DNA of 64,000 nucleotides, taken from Paracoccus contaminans (GTDB taxonomy: Bacteria; Pseudomonadota; Alphaproteobacteria; Rhodobacterales; Rhodobacteraceae). The notes beneath the pieces were generated by a model, which did not search any database, was not told the DNA's origin, and saw nothing but the letters and a program-made list of their open reading frames with translations. The DNA is taken from positions 585,001-649,000 of the forward strand of contig NZ_CP020612.1 of assembly GCF_002105555.1 (NCBI RefSeq), given 5' to 3'. Made by a program: the position numbers and the translations under genes. Of the stretch, positions 43,316-53,929 are shown in pieces (position 1 is the stretch's first letter; each line of letters opens with the position of its first letter).

Positions 43316-44107
43316 ATGCCCAGCGCCAATCTCAATGTCATGATCAAGGCCGCGCGCAAGGCCGGCCGCAGCCTCGTCAAGGACTTCCGCGAGGTCGAGA
43401 ACCTGCAGGTGTCCTCGAAAGGCCCGGGCGATTTCGTCAGCCGCGCCGACCGCGAGGCCGAGCGAATCATCCGCGAGGAATTGCGCGGCGCACGCCCCAC
43501 CTATGGCTGGCTGGGCGAGGAAACCGGCACCGAGGCCGGCGAGGACCCAACCCGGCGCTGGATCGTCGATCCCCTCGACGGCACGACCAACTTCCTGCAC
43601 GGCCTGCCGCACTGGGCGGTCAGCATCGCGCTCGAGCACAAGGGCGAGATCGTCGCCGCCGTCGTCTTCGACCCCGCCAAGGACGAGCTTTACACCGCCG
43701 AGCGGGGCGACGGCGCCTTTGTCAACGATCAGCGCCTGCGGGTATCGGGGCGGCGCGACATGAACTCGGCCATCTTCGCGACGGGCGTGCCGTTCGGCGG
43801 GCGCGGCACGCTGCCGGCGACGCTGCGCGATCTGGCGCGGCTGATGCCGGTCTGCGCGGGCGTGCGGCGCTGGGGTTCGGCCGCGCTGGACCTGGCCTAT
43901 GTGGCGGCGGGCCGCTATGACGGCTATTGGGAACGCGGCATCCAGCCCTATGACGTGGCCGCCGGCTGGCTGCTGGTCAAGGAAGCGGGCGGCTTTGTCG
44001 AGCCGTTGCGCCCCCATGACGGGCCGGGCGTCGATGCCGGCGACATCGTGGCGGCCAATGCACAGCTGTTCGACGGCTTTGCCGCCATCGTGCGCAGCCG
44101 CGACTGA
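43316..44107 (+). CDS. suhB: inositol-1(or 4)-monophosphatase, SuhB-like
   Basis: A magnesium-dependent phosphatase of 263 residues in the IMPase fold. The metal motif is GEETG with WIVDPLDGTTNFLHGLP (Asp-Pro-Leu-Asp-Gly-Thr-Thr), and the second Asp is in WERGIQPYDVAAG. In many bacteria SuhB also acts in rRNA transcription; whether this one does is not visible. AAGGAACGCCG precedes the ATG. It sits between DUF4126 and the DMT permease with no overlaps. Confidence 0.93.
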   Translation: MPSANLNVMIKAARKAGRSLVKDFREVENLQVSSKGPGDFVSRADREAERIIREELRGARPTYGWLGEETGTEAGEDPTRRWIVDPLDGTTNFLHGLPHWAVSIALEHKGEIVAAVVFDPAKDELYTAERGDGAFVNDQRLRVSGRRDMNSAIFATGVPFGGRGTLPATLRDLARLMPVCAGVRRWGSAALDLAYVAAGRYDGYWERGIQPYDVAAGWLLVKEAGGFVEPLRPHDGPGVDAGDIVAANAQLFDGFAAIVRSRD

Positions 44108-44260
44108 TCGCCTCGGCCCTGCCGCGGCCTGCCGCGGACCATCCATGGGGGCATGGCGCAACGCCTCAAGGGCCGGCACGCGGCGCGGGACTGCTTGACA
44201 GGCGACCAGGATCGCAGTGACGCACAAGCCGTCCCCCCGTTCCTTCAGCCGGACATCGCC

Positions 44261-45259
44261 ATGCCCCTTACCGAACCGACGGCCCCCGAACCGGGCGTGC
44301 CGGACATCCCGCCCGGCACGCCGGCCGGAACAGGGCGGGACGCCGTCCCGCGGCCTGCGCCCCATCCTGCGCCCGAACGCCGGCGCCGGATGGAAGGCCA
44401 GCGCGCGGGCATCCTGATCATGTGCATCGTCAGCCTGATCTTTGCCGTGCAGGATGCGGTGTCGCGCCATCTTGGCGCGCTTTACCCGCCCGTCTTCGTG
44501 ACCATGCTGCGCTACTGGTTCTTTGCGCTGTTCGCCGTGGTCATGGCGGCGCGCGGACCAGGCGGGCTGCGCGCGGCGCTGCGTTCCGCGCATCCGGTGC
44601 TGCAGTCCCTGCGCGGGCTGATCCTGGTCGCCGAGGTCGTGCTGATGCTGGTCGCCTTTGTCAAACTGGGCATCGTGGCGACCCATGCGGTGTTCACCGT
44701 CGCGCCGCTGCTGGTGGTGGCGCTGTCGGGGCCGGTGCTGGGCGAACGGATCGGCTGGCGGCGCTGGCTGGCGGTCGGGGTGGGCTTTGTGGGGATGCTG
44801 GTCGTTCTCAGGCCCGGCTTTGCGGTGTTCTCGCCCTGGGCCATCCTGCCGCTGGTCTCGGCGTTCATGTTCGCCCTTTACGCGCTGATGACCCGCCGCG
44901 TGGCTGCCGAGGACAGCGCGCTCGTCAGCTTTTTCTGGACCGGGCTGGCAGGGGCGCTGGGGATCACTCTGGCCGGCATCTGGTTTGCCCGGCCCATCGC
45001 CCCGGCCGACTGGCCATGGATGGCGGCGCTGTGCCTGACGGGCGTTGCCGGCCATTACCTGCTGATCCGCGCCTATGAACTGGCCGAGGCGTCCAGCCTG
45101 CAGCCCTTCGCCTATACGCAGCTGGTCTGGGTCACCGTGATCGGCGTGTTCCTGCTGGGCGAGAGGGTCGAGCCGCCTGTCATCGCCGGCATGGCGATCA
45201 TCGTGTCGGCAGGGCTGTTCACCTGGTGGCGGACGATGCAGGCCGCGCGGCAGGACTGA
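44261..45259 (+). CDS. EamA/DMT family transporter
   Basis: A ten-helix drug/metabolite permease of about 332 residues. It carries two EamA units, for example ILIMCIVSLIFAVQDAVSRHL and LLRYWFFALFAVV in the first and LVSAFMFALYALMTRRV, VTVIGVFLLGERVEPPV in the second. I chose the ATG in MPLTEP; a later ATG (MEGQRAG) would drop a Pro-rich cytoplasmic tail. The substrate is unknown. Its last 41 bases overlap the 3' end of the transglycosylase gene on the other strand. Confidence 0.88.
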   Translation: MPLTEPTAPEPGVPDIPPGTPAGTGRDAVPRPAPHPAPERRRRMEGQRAGILIMCIVSLIFAVQDAVSRHLGALYPPVFVTMLRYWFFALFAVVMAARGPGGLRAALRSAHPVLQSLRGLILVAEVVLMLVAFVKLGIVATHAVFTVAPLLVVALSGPVLGERIGWRRWLAVGVGFVGMLVVLRPGFAVFSPWAILPLVSAFMFALYALMTRRVAAEDSALVSFFWTGLAGALGITLAGIWFARPIAPADWPWMAALCLTGVAGHYLLIRAYELAEASSLQPFAYTQLVWVTVIGVFLLGERVEPPVIAGMAIIVSAGLFTWWRTMQAARQD

Positions 45260-47801
45260 CGGGCCCGCCGGCAAGGGGATCAGCAGCCGAACCGGCAGGC
45301 GCGGCACTGGCTGGGGCACCGGCTGGGGGGCCGGCTGCGGGGCTTGATGCGGTACCGGCTGCGGCGCTGGCGGGCGGCTTGGCTGCGGGGCTGGCGGGCG
45401 GCTTGGCGCCCGGACGGGCCGCGGGCTTGAGAAGGGGACCAGCCTGGGCGAGCGCGGCGGCGACCGCCGCGATCTGGGCGGCGGGGATCGGCGGGGCGGC
45501 CGCTTCCTGGCCGGCCGTGGCCGTCCCGGCCTGCGCGGCAGGGGCGGCGGCCGGGGCTGGGCCGGGGGCCGCCAGCTCAGGGGTGGCGGCTGGCGCTGGG
45601 GCGGCGGCTGGGACGGGGGCAGGCGCGGGCATCCCTGCACCCGCGGGATCATCGCCCCCCTTTCCCCCCGGCGCTGCCCGAACCGTCTGCGCCCCCCCGC
45701 CCGTTGCCGCCGGCATTTGCGCCCCTGCCCCCGCCCCTGCTGTTGCCACGGCCAGCGCCCTTGCCCTGGCTGCGGCCGCGCGCACCCATTCCGCCGCCGG
45801 GCGCGGCCGATCCGACAGGGCCAGCACCAGCGGCGAGACAGCAGGCGGCGGTTCGGACAGGCCGCCGCGCAGATCCCAGCTGGGCACCAGCGGGACTGGA
45901 TGCCCCGCGATGCGGGCGCGATAGATGGGCAGCGACTCGGCCACGCGCATCACATAGGTGCGGGTTTCGTCAAACGGGATCATCTCGACCCAATCCACCG
46001 GATCGACCCCTTGCGGGCCGGCAAGCCGCAGATCGCCGATGTCCCGCAGCCACCGGGCCGAACGCCCCGGCCCCGCATTATAGCCGGCCGCCACCAGCGC
46101 GACCGAATGGCCGAAACGGCCCCGCAGCCCGCGCAGATAGGCCGCGCCCAGGCGCGCGTTATAGGCCGCGTCCTGCGTCAGCCGGGCAGGCTCGAACGGC
46201 TCGGCGATGAGGGCGGCCATCAGGCGGGCGGTGTCGGGCATCACCTGCATCAGCCCCTTGGCCCCGGCGGGCGAGCTGACGGTATGGTTGAACTCGCTTT
46301 CCCGCCGGGCGATGGACAGAACCAGCTCGGCCGGCAGGCCGGTATCGGCACGCTCAAGCCCCGTCAGGGGGAAATAGATCGCCGGCCAGACGCCCCCCTT
46401 CGCCGCCGCCGCCTTGCCCAGCCGCAGCGCGTCCCAGGGGCGGTGCAGTTCCATCATCAGGCGGGCCATGCGCGCGATGTCGTCGGGCGCGGCCGTTTCC
46501 GCCAGGTGCAGGAAGAACCGCTGCGCCTGCGCCCCGTCCCCCGCGGCGACCAGCCACAGCCCGGCCTGAAAGACCCCGTTGCCGCGCAGCGCCGCGCCGC
46601 GCCAGTCGGGCAGGCTGTCCACGCCCGCGCCGGGCAGCGCCAGCCCCGCCTGCATCGGCGCCCCGATGCGCTCGGCGGCAAGCTGGCCGTAGAAGGCGGT
46701 CTGGTGGCGCGCGGCCTCGGCATAGCTGGCGCGGGCGCCCGCCGCGTCGCCCGCCGCCTCGGCCGCGCGGCCGCGCCAGTAATGGGTCCGCGACAGGGTG
46801 ATCGGCCCGCTGCCCGTGGCCGGCAGGCGCGCGAAATACGCCGCCGCCCGGTCCGCCGCCCCGGCGCGCAGCGCCCCATAGCCGGCCAGCCAGTCCAGAT
46901 CCTGCGCATCATCGCCCGCGGGCAGGAAATGGTTGGCGGCCAGCCGCTCGGCCATGGCCCAGTCGCCGGCGCGCAGCGCGGCGCGGGCCATGTCGCGGCG
47001 CTGCGCCGCCCAGGCGGCGGGGTTGCCCAGCCCCTCGGCCGAGGTCGAGCGTTCCAGCATCAGCGCCCGCGCCAGATCGCCCTGCCGCGCCGCCACGCGC
47101 CAGCGAAAACGGTCGAGCGCCAGCCCCGCATCCGCCCGCTGCGCCTCGGGCAGGGCCAGGATCAGCGCGTCCACGCCCGGCCGGCGCGCCTGCACGGCAA
47201 TGCGCGCCCGTGCCAGATCGGCCGCCGGGCCGGCGGGGATCAGGGTCAGCATCCGTTCGGCCGCGGCCCATTCGCCCTTGTCCAGCAGCGCGCTGATCCG
47301 CGCGCCATGCCAGGGTGCCAGCGCGGGGCCATGCGCGGCCAGCATCGCCACCTCGTCCCGCGGGTCGAGCGCGGCGGCCTGCACCCACCAGCGCCCTGCG
47401 GCCTCGGCCCGCTTGGCAGCGGGCTGAGCCGCGATCCAGGCCCGCGCGCCATTCGCCGTCAGCGGCAGGCGATCGCCGAACCAGGCCAGCACCTCGGGCG
47501 CGGGCAGATCCTCGCGCAGCGCCGCCTCGCCCCGGCGCAGCAGCAACTCCATGCCCGGCCAGTCGGGATGACGGGCGGCAAAGCCCCTGTATTCCGCCCA
47601 GCTTCCCTGCCCGGCGCGCAGCCGCTGCCACAGCACCAGATCAAGGGCCATCGGCCCGGAGGCGCGCGCCGCGGTTTCGGCGCCCGCCCAGTCGCGCGCG
47701 CCCGCCGCCGCCAGGGCGCGGGCGATCAGGGCCGCATCCTCGGCGCAGGCGGGCGCAGCGGTCAGCAGCGCAAGGGCGAATGGCAGCAGGCGGGCCTTCA
47801 T
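45219..47801 (-). CDS. lytic murein transglycosylase (Slt70-like) with a long Ala/Pro tail
   Basis: Periplasmic enzyme that cleaves peptidoglycan with 1,6-anhydromuramic acid formation. It has 860 residues; relatives usually end near 650. The signal peptide is [21 protein letters not shown] helical superhelix of repeats fills about 20-480. The SLT domain has the catalytic glutamate in [25 protein letters not shown], and then YNAGPGR. After [14 protein letters not shown] an Ala/Pro/Gly tail of about 190 residues begins, with KPPAS repeats. The last 41 bases run under the DMT gene. The start at MKARLL is chosen over an ATG twelve codons upstream. Confidence 0.92.
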   Translation of the reverse strand: MKARLLPFALALLTAAPACAEDAALIARALAAAGARDWAGAETAARASGPMALDLVLWQRLRAGQGSWAEYRGFAARHPDWPGMELLLRRGEAALREDLPAPEVLAWFGDRLPLTANGARAWIAAQPAAKRAEAAGRWWVQAAALDPRDEVAMLAAHGPALAPWHGARISALLDKGEWAAAERMLTLIPAGPAADLARARIAVQARRPGVDALILALPEAQRADAGLALDRFRWRVAARQGDLARALMLERSTSAEGLGNPAAWAAQRRDMARAALRAGDWAMAERLAANHFLPAGDDAQDLDWLAGYGALRAGAADRAAAYFARLPATGSGPITLSRTHYWRGRAAEAAGDAAGARASYAEAARHQTAFYGQLAAERIGAPMQAGLALPGAGVDSLPDWRGAALRGNGVFQAGLWLVAAGDGAQAQRFFLHLAETAAPDDIARMARLMMELHRPWDALRLGKAAAAKGGVWPAIYFPLTGLERADTGLPAELVLSIARRESEFNHTVSSPAGAKGLMQVMPDTARLMAALIAEPFEPARLTQDAAYNARLGAAYLRGLRGRFGHSVALVAAGYNAGPGRSARWLRDIGDLRLAGPQGVDPVDWVEMIPFDETRTYVMRVAESLPIYRARIAGHPVPLVPSWDLRGGLSEPPPAVSPLVLALSDRPRPAAEWVRAAAARARALAVATAGAGAGAQMPAATGGGAQTVRAAPGGKGGDDPAGAGMPAPAPVPAAAPAPAATPELAAPGPAPAAAPAAQAGTATAGQEAAAPPIPAAQIAAVAAALAQAGPLLKPAARPGAKPPASPAAKPPASAAAGTASSPAAGPPAGAPASAAPAGSAADPLAGGPVSPAARPASSATR

Positions 47802-47908
47802 GCGCCGCACTGTGCGGGGCCGGGACGGCGGCGGCAACTCATATCCTTGGAATCGTCCTGCCTTGGCTGTATCGGGAACGGACCGCCACCCAGATGGACC
47901 CGCGCATC

Positions 47909-48784
47909 ATGTTCAAAGGCTCCCTGCCTGCCCTGATCACCCCGCTGCGCGAGGACGGCGAGATCGACTGGCCGACGCTTGAAAGACTGGTCGAATGGCA
48001 CATCGCCCAGGGCAGCGACGGGCTGGTCCCGGTCGGCACCACCGGCGAAAGCCCCACGCTCAGCCATGCCGAACACCAGGCGGTGGTCGAGGCGGTGGTG
48101 CGCCACGCCGCCGGCCGCATCCCGGTCATCGCGGGCGCGGGGTCGAACAACACGCGCGAGGCGATCGGGCTGGCCCAGCATGCCTGCAGTGTCGGGGCGG
48201 ACGGGCTGCTGATCGTGACGCCCTATTACAACAAGCCGACCCAGGACGGGATGATCGCCCATTTCACGGCGGTCCATGACGCCACCGACAAGCCGATCAT
48301 CATCTACAACATCCCGGGCCGTTCGGTCGTGGACATGACGCCCGAGACGATGGGCGCGCTGGCGCGTCTGCCGCGCATCGCCGGGGTCAAGGACGCGACG
48401 GGCAAGCTCGAACGGGTATGCTGCCAGCGCATCACCTGCGGGGCCGATTTCATCCAGCTGTCGGGCGAGGATGCGACCGCCCACGGCTTCAACGCGCAGG
48501 GCGGGACGGGCTGCATTTCAGTCACCGCCAATGTCGCCCCGGCGCTGTGCGCACAGATGCAGGCCGCCTGCCTCAGGGGCGATTATGCCGAGGCACTGCG
48601 GCTGCAGGACCGGCTGATGCCGCTGCATATCGCGATCTTCATCGAACCGGGGCTGGTGGGGGCGAAATACGCCATGTCGCGGCTGGGCCTGTGCGGCGAA
48701 ACCGTGCGCCTGCCGCTGGTGCCGTTGACCCAGGGGACGCGCGCGCGCATCGACGCGGCGCTGGATCACGCCGGGCTGCTGTAA
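47909..48784 (+). CDS. dapA: 4-hydroxy-tetrahydrodipicolinate synthase
   Basis: Condenses pyruvate and aspartate semialdehyde, the first step specific to lysine and diaminopimelate synthesis. With start [12 protein letters not shown] it has 291 residues. The catalytic residues then fall at the same numbers as in E. coli DapA: Thr44, Thr45, Tyr107, Tyr133 and Lys161 (in VKDATGK). That is why I choose this ATG over MDPRI five codons upstream. It is divergent from the transglycosylase, which also acts on peptidoglycan. A copy of the palindromic repeat follows it. Confidence 0.96.
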   Translation: MFKGSLPALITPLREDGEIDWPTLERLVEWHIAQGSDGLVPVGTTGESPTLSHAEHQAVVEAVVRHAAGRIPVIAGAGSNNTREAIGLAQHACSVGADGLLIVTPYYNKPTQDGMIAHFTAVHDATDKPIIIYNIPGRSVVDMTPETMGALARLPRIAGVKDATGKLERVCCQRITCGADFIQLSGEDATAHGFNAQGGTGCISVTANVAPALCAQMQAACLRGDYAEALRLQDRLMPLHIAIFIEPGLVGAKYAMSRLGLCGETVRLPLVPLTQGTRARIDAALDHAGLL

Positions 48785-48795
48785 CGGCGCCGCCG

Positions 48796-48846
48796 GACCG
48801 GGGGCCAGCCCCCGGACCCCCGGGATATTTGGGGCCGCCCGAAAGG
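48796..48846 (-). repeat. palindromic repeat copy D
   Basis: On the minus strand it reads GGCGGCCCC, AAATATCCCGGGGGTCC, then GGGGGC, a two-base loop and GCCCCCGG. The hairpin is CCGGGGGC with GCCCCCGG (48798-48815). It occupies the convergent gap between dapA and the HisC-like gene, so it may stop both transcripts. Confidence 0.8.
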
Positions 48847-49944
48847 CTAGCGCCGCGCCGCGGCCAGCGCGTCCGGCAGGGCGGCGGCCAGGGCGTCAAG
48901 CTCGGCGTCCGGGCCGCAGCTGATGCGGATGCAGCGGTTCTGGGGCGCAACCCAGGGCATGCGCACGAAGACGCCCCGTTCGGCCAGCCCGGCCAGCACG
49001 GCGCGCGCCAGATCGCCATCCCCGCCACAATCCACCGCGACGAAATTCGTGGCCGAGGGCAGCGCCGACAGGCCGTTGTCGCGCGCGATCGCGGCGATCC
49101 GGTCACGCGCTGCGACCACGCGGGCCACGGCCCCGGCCAGATGCGCCCGATCGCCCAGCGCCGCCAGCGCCCCGGCCTGGGCGATGCGGTTCACCCCGAA
49201 ATGGTTGCGCACCCGGTCAAAGGCGCGGATCACCGCGGGCGCGCCAATGGCCCAGCCGATCCGCGCCCCGGCCATGGCATAAGCCTTGGAAAAGGTCCGC
49301 ATCCGCAGGATGCGCGGATCATCGGGGTCGATCCGCGGCAAGGCGGGGGCGAATTCGGCATAAGCCTCGTCCAGGATCAGCAGGATGTCGGGCGGCAGGG
49401 CGGCGACGGCCGCCTCGATCGCCTCGGGCGCATGCCAGCCGCCCATGGGATTGTCGGGGTTGCACAGATAGACCATGCGCGCGCCGGTCTGCGCCGCCCG
49501 CGCGACCAGCGCGGCAGGATCCTGGCGGTCGCCCGCATAGGGGACGCGGACCAGCGTTCCGCCAAAGCCGGCGACGTGAAAATCAAAGGTCGGATAGCCG
49601 CCTTCCGAGGTCACCACCTTGGCCCCCTCGCCCACCATCAGGCGGACGGCAAGGCCCAGCAGGCCGTCGATCCCCTCGCCCACGACGACATGATCGGGCG
49701 TCACCCCGCAATGGACGGCGATCGCGGCACGCAGGTCATGGCTGGTCGGATCGCCGTATTTCCAGACCTCGGCCGCCGCCGCCTGGATGGCAGCAACGGC
49801 ACGCGGCGAGGGGCCGAAGCCGTTTTCATTGGCCCCCAGCCGCGCCGCGAAGGACGCCCCGCGCTGGCGCTCCAGCGTTTCGGGGCCGACGAAGGGGACC
49901 GAGTCGGGCAGGCGGGACGGCAGGGGCGCAAGGGTCGGTATCAT
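48847..49944 (-). CDS. PLP-dependent aminotransferase, histidinol-phosphate aminotransferase-like
   Basis: A fold-type I aminotransferase of 365 residues, resembling HisC. The cofactor region includes RLGANENGFGPSP at the N-terminus, LCNPDNPMGGW and ILDEAYAEF, and the PLP lysine is in MRTFSKAYAMAGAR. The C-terminal arginine-type motif is RISCGP. It could be a true HisC or a related aminotransferase; no his genes are adjacent to decide. An upstream extension is GC-rich without match, so the start is at MIPTLAP. Confidence 0.88.
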   Translation of the reverse strand: MIPTLAPLPSRLPDSVPFVGPETLERQRGASFAARLGANENGFGPSPRAVAAIQAAAAEVWKYGDPTSHDLRAAIAVHCGVTPDHVVVGEGIDGLLGLAVRLMVGEGAKVVTSEGGYPTFDFHVAGFGGTLVRVPYAGDRQDPAALVARAAQTGARMVYLCNPDNPMGGWHAPEAIEAAVAALPPDILLILDEAYAEFAPALPRIDPDDPRILRMRTFSKAYAMAGARIGWAIGAPAVIRAFDRVRNHFGVNRIAQAGALAALGDRAHLAGAVARVVAARDRIAAIARDNGLSALPSATNFVAVDCGGDGDLARAVLAGLAERGVFVRMPWVAPQNRCIRISCGPDAELDALAAALPDALAAARR

Positions 49945-50169
49945 CCTGCCAGATGACCCCGAACGTGGCCCTGCTGCAAGCGGGCAATGCCCCGCCGAGA
50001 GCGGCAGGGGCCATTCCCCCGGACGCGCAGCGGGGCAATTCGCCACAGCCGGCGGCCGCAAGCCCCCTGCTTGGCCGCCGGCGACTGCCTTTGCGGCCGC
50101 GACCCGCGGCGCGGCATGGCCGCCGAAGGCGGAGGGCCGCTCCTCTCGGCCAGGGCCGGCGCGGCACGG

Positions 50170-51831
50170 CTACCCGGCCTGCCGGGCAGCCTCGCCTGCG
50201 GCGCGCACCTCGCTCAGCGTCGCGCCGGTGGTCAGCGCCTCGGGGTCCAGCCGCAGCTCGATCAGCGCGAGCCCGCCGCTGGCCTGCGCGCGGCCGAAGG
50301 CACCGGCGAAACCGGCCTGGTCCGTCACCACCTCGCCATGCCCGCCATAGGCGCGCACCAGCGCGGCGAAATCGGGGTTGAACAGGTCCGTTCCCGACAC
50401 CTTGCCGGGATAATGCTTTTCCTGGTGCATGCGGATCGTGCCATAGCGGCCGTTATTGGCCACGATGACAATGACCCGTGCGCCTTCCTGCGCGGCGGTG
50501 GACAGCTCGTTGATCGTCATCTGCAGGCAGCCGTCCCCGGCCATGCAGATCACGGTGCGCCCGGGATGGGCGATGCTGGCCGCGATCGCCGCCGGCAGGC
50601 CATAGCCCATCGAGCCGGAGGTCGGCGCCAGCTGCGTTCCCGCCCGCTTGAAGCGGAAATAACGGTGGATGAACGAGGCATAGTTGCCAGCGCCGTTGGT
50701 GATGATGGCATCCTCGGGCAGGTTGTCCGACAGCCAGCGGACCACCTCCTCCATCCGCACCGCGCCGGGGGTCGGCCTAGGGGCCTGCCAGTCCTCGTAT
50801 CGCGCACGCAGCCCGGCAGTCCAGTCGTCCCAGCGGCGCGGGGCCGGCCGGCCCGCCAGCGCCGCCAGCACGGCGCGCGGACAGGCGGCGATGCCAGGAT
50901 CGGCGCGCCACAGATGCCCGATCTCGTCGGGCGAGGGATAGACGTGGATGATCCGCCGGCCCTGCGCGGCAGGGCTCATCAGATCATAGCCATTGGTCAG
51001 CGTGTCCCCCAGCCGCGAGCCGAGCGACAGGATGCAATCCGCCTGTTGCAGCGCCTCGCCCAGGCGCGGATTCATCCCCACGCCCAGATCGCCGGCATAG
51101 TTCGGGTGCCGGTTGTCCATATGGCTCTGCCGGCGGAACGGCACCGCGACGGGCAGGCCCCAGCTTTCGGCAAACCGCGCCAGATTGGCCGCATCCTGCG
51201 GCGACCAGACCGAGCCGCCCGGCACGACCAGCGGGCGTTCGGACGCCGCCAGGGCGTCAGCGATCGCGGCAAGCTGGCTGTCCGAAAGGCCCGCGACGGG
51301 GCGGGCCGCGGGGGCGAGATCGGCGGCATCCGACAGGGCCGACAGCATGTCCTCGGGCAGGGCCAGCACCACCGGGCCGGGGCGGCCCGACTGCGCCAGG
51401 TCAAAGGCGCGGGCGACATATTCGGGAATACGGTCGGTGTGGTCGATCTCGGCCGCCCATTTGGCGATGCCGCCGAACATCTGGCGGTAATCGACCTCCT
51501 GGAAGGCCTCGCGGTCGCGGTCGGACCGGGCGATCTGGCCGACGAACAGGATCATCGGGGTCGAATCCTGCCGCGCCACATGCACGCCCGCGCTGGCATT
51601 GGTCGCGCCCGGACCGCGGGTGACAAAGCAGACGCCCGGCGCGCCGGTCAGCTTGCCCCATGCCTCGGCCATCATGGCGGCGCCGCCCTCGTGCCGGCAG
51701 ACGGTATTGTCGATGCCGGTATCATGAAGGCCGTCCAGGGCCGCCAGAAAGCTTTCCCCCGGCACGGAAAACACCCGCCGCACCCCGTGCAGCGCCAGTG
51801 CATCCGCCAATATCCGCCCGCCATGCCGCAT
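50170..51831 (-). CDS. thiamine diphosphate-dependent enzyme, acetolactate synthase-like
   Basis: A protein of 553 residues in the POX/ALS family. The N-terminal domain has [16 protein letters not shown] with the conserved glutamate. The central domain and a C-terminal ThDP motif, [14 protein letters not shown] with NNGRYGTIR (GDG to NN), follow. It differs enough from IlvB/IlvI that acetolactate synthesis is not certain. Related branches make or break 2-oxo acids. The ATG (MRHGGRIL) lies 121 bases from the divergent smpB start. No ilvN-type small subunit is present. Confidence 0.88.
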   Translation of the reverse strand: MRHGGRILADALALHGVRRVFSVPGESFLAALDGLHDTGIDNTVCRHEGGAAMMAEAWGKLTGAPGVCFVTRGPGATNASAGVHVARQDSTPMILFVGQIARSDRDREAFQEVDYRQMFGGIAKWAAEIDHTDRIPEYVARAFDLAQSGRPGPVVLALPEDMLSALSDAADLAPAARPVAGLSDSQLAAIADALAASERPLVVPGGSVWSPQDAANLARFAESWGLPVAVPFRRQSHMDNRHPNYAGDLGVGMNPRLGEALQQADCILSLGSRLGDTLTNGYDLMSPAAQGRRIIHVYPSPDEIGHLWRADPGIAACPRAVLAALAGRPAPRRWDDWTAGLRARYEDWQAPRPTPGAVRMEEVVRWLSDNLPEDAIITNGAGNYASFIHRYFRFKRAGTQLAPTSGSMGYGLPAAIAASIAHPGRTVICMAGDGCLQMTINELSTAAQEGARVIVIVANNGRYGTIRMHQEKHYPGKVSGTDLFNPDFAALVRAYGGHGEVVTDQAGFAGAFGRAQASGGLALIELRLDPEALTTGATLSEVRAAGEAARQAG

Positions 51832-51952
51832 TGCTGGCCCCCTTTTGCCGATCACCGCCGCAACGATGGGGCAAGCCCATGCGACAGGCAAGCCGCCGCC
51901 ATTGCGCAGCATCCTTTACTTGGACCCGATGCGCGCCTATCTGGACCGGATC

Positions 51953-52426
51953 ATGGCGCAGGCAAAATCAGACCCCAACTACAAGGTGATCGCCGAAAAC
52001 CGGCGGGCGCGGTTCGATTACTTCATCGAAAGCGATATCGAGGTGGGGATCGTCCTGACCGGATCCGAGGTCAAGGCGCTGCGCACCGGCCAGTCGAACA
52101 TCGCCGAATCCTATGCCAGCGTCGAGAATGGCGAGCTGTGGCTCATCAACGGCTATATCTCGGCCTACAAGCAGGCCGGGGTATTCGGGCATGAGGAACG
52201 CCGCCATCGCAAGCTGCTGGTCAGCGCCAAGGAACTGTCGCGCCTGTGGCAATCGGTCGGGCGCGAGGGGATGACGCTGGTTCCGCTGGTGATGTATTTC
52301 AACCATCGCGGGATCGTGAAGCTCAAGCTCGGGGTCGCCAAGGGCAAGAAGAACCACGACAAGCGCGCGACCGAGGCCCAGCGCGACTGGGGCCGCGAAA
52401 AGCAGCGCCTGCTCAAGCAGGGCTGA
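51953..52426 (+). CDS. smpB: SsrA-binding protein SmpB
   Basis: Binds tmRNA and brings it to ribosomes stalled on broken mRNA. It has 157 residues. [20 protein letters not shown] and [21 protein letters not shown] are core SmpB segments, and the basic C-terminal tail with [20 protein letters not shown] is characteristic. I use [11 protein letters not shown]; upstream ATGs would add an unmatched stretch. tmRNA itself was not found in the window. Confidence 0.95.
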   Translation: MAQAKSDPNYKVIAENRRARFDYFIESDIEVGIVLTGSEVKALRTGQSNIAESYASVENGELWLINGYISAYKQAGVFGHEERRHRKLLVSAKELSRLWQSVGREGMTLVPLVMYFNHRGIVKLKLGVAKGKKNHDKRATEAQRDWGREKQRLLKQG

Positions 52427-52564
52427 GCGCGCGGCGGGCATGCGGGGTGCGGCAGGTCCGCTGCAGCGCGGGGCCTGTCGTTCCCGGCCGGTGTCGGGCG
52501 GCGGGATGCCAGAACAGAAGGCCGGCGTCACGGCGCGCCCGGCGGCAGGATGGCGCGGCGCCCC

Positions 52565-52972
52565 CTACAGCAGCGCCAGCGTGGCCGGGTCGGGCTGGCC
52601 GCCATGGAACGCGGCCAGCAGCCTGTCGAACAGCTCGCCCCCGCCCGCCGCGGCGAACAGGGTCGCACAGGAGCGCAGCTTGAGCGCATCCACCGGCCCC
52701 AGCACCGCCTCGGCCGGGGTGCCGGCGTTTTCCAGCATGGCGCGCGCGGCCTCGCGCAGGTTCGCCGCCAAGACCGGATCGTCCAGATAGGCGCGGGCCT
52801 CGGCCAGGTCGCGGATGCCGTAATGCCGGGCCGTTTCAGACCGACCCAATGCGGCAAGCTGCGGAAAGACATACCACATCCAGTGGTTTGTCTTTCGCCC
52901 GGCGCGCAGCTCGGCCACCGCGCGGGCCTGATCGCGCGCCTGGGCCTGGTGAAAGCGGTGCAGGTCGTTCAT
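52565..52972 (-). CDS. DUF1810 family protein
   Basis: A 135-residue protein with LHRFHQAQ, then ELRAGRKTNHWMWYVFPQL, ARHYGIRDLAEARAYLDDPVLA and LRSCATLFAAAGG, which are typical of DUF1810 (YbiA-neighbour-like small cytosolic proteins). Function unknown. It is convergent with smpB and divergent from the sulfurtransferase gene by about 105 bases. Confidence 0.88.
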   Translation of the reverse strand: MNDLHRFHQAQARDQARAVAELRAGRKTNHWMWYVFPQLAALGRSETARHYGIRDLAEARAYLDDPVLAANLREAARAMLENAGTPAEAVLGPVDALKLRSCATLFAAAGGGELFDRLLAAFHGGQPDPATLALL

Positions 52973-53077
52973 CGCCCCATGGATGCGCCCGCACGGGCCA
53001 TGCGGTCAAGGGCCGTTGTCCTGCCCGCCCGCCGGGGCTAAGAGAACGCGGTGCCGCGCCATGGGGGGGAGAAGGGA

Positions 53078-53929
53078 ATGGACGATCCGAAAACGCTGGT
53101 CTCCACCGAATGGCTGGCCGCGCATCTGAACGATCCCGACCTGCGGATCATCGATGCAAGCTGGCACATGCCCGGCGCCGGCCGCGATGCGCGCGCCGAA
53201 TACGAGGCCGCGCACATCCCCGGGGCGCGCTTCTTCGACATCGACGCGATTGCCGACAGCCGCTCGCCCCTGCCGCACATGGCCCCTCCGCCCGAGGTCT
53301 TCGTCAGCCGCCTGCGCGCGATGGGCGTCGGGGACGGCCATCAGGTCGTCGTCTATGACGACTCGGCGGTTCATTCGGCCAGCCGCGTCTGGTGGACCTT
53401 CCGCCTGATGGGCAAGACAGACGTGGCCGTGCTGGACGGCGGCCTGGCCAAATGGCGGGCCGAGGGACGGCCGGTCGAGGACATGCCCCCCGCCCTGCGC
53501 GACCGCCACATGACCGTCCATCGCCAGGCCGGGCTGGTGCGCGACGTGACGCAGGTCGCCGCCGCATCCAAGCTGGGCGATCAGCAGATCGTCGATGCCC
53601 GCAGCCCCGCCCGCTTTCGCGGCGACGAGCCAGAGCCGCGCCCCGGCCTGCGCGCCGGCCACATTCCCGGCGCGCGGAACCTGCCCTTCGGGCAGCTGTT
53701 CGATGCCGACGGCACGATGAAGGACACCGGCGCGATCCGCGCCGCCTTCGATGCCGCGGGCGTGGACCTGTCGCGCCCGGTCATCGCGACCTGCGGATCG
53801 GGCATCACCGCGGCCAGCCTGGCCCTGGCGCTGGAACGGCTGGGGCATCGCCACTGGTCGCTGTATGACGGCAGCTGGACCGAATGGGGCAGCTTCCCCG
53901 ACCTCAAGATCGCAACCGGAGACGCCTGA
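53078..53929 (+). CDS. sseA: 3-mercaptopyruvate sulfurtransferase
   Basis: Transfers sulfur from 3-mercaptopyruvate to thiols or cyanide. It has 283 residues in two rhodanese domains, the second catalytic. The active loop is CGSGITA (Cys239), the mercaptopyruvate type; thiosulfate sulfurtransferases usually have CRKGVT. WHMPGAGRDARAEYEAAHIPGARFFDID is the conserved first domain. GGGGAGAAGGGA precedes the ATG. Its stop shares a base with the next gene (TGATG); cysteine and aromatic amino-acid transamination can both feed mercaptopyruvate, so coupling is plausible. Confidence 0.93.
   Translation: MDDPKTLVSTEWLAAHLNDPDLRIIDASWHMPGAGRDARAEYEAAHIPGARFFDIDAIADSRSPLPHMAPPPEVFVSRLRAMGVGDGHQVVVYDDSAVHSASRVWWTFRLMGKTDVAVLDGGLAKWRAEGRPVEDMPPALRDRHMTVHRQAGLVRDVTQVAAASKLGDQQIVDARSPARFRGDEPEPRPGLRAGHIPGARNLPFGQLFDADGTMKDTGAIRAAFDAAGVDLSRPVIATCGSGITAASLALALERLGHRHWSLYDGSWTEWGSFPDLKIATGDA

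Noticed and set aside
45717-47936. A 739-codon plus-strand ORF antisense to the transglycosylase
   Set aside because: Another shadow ORF with no family features; the SLT catalytic motif lies on the minus strand.
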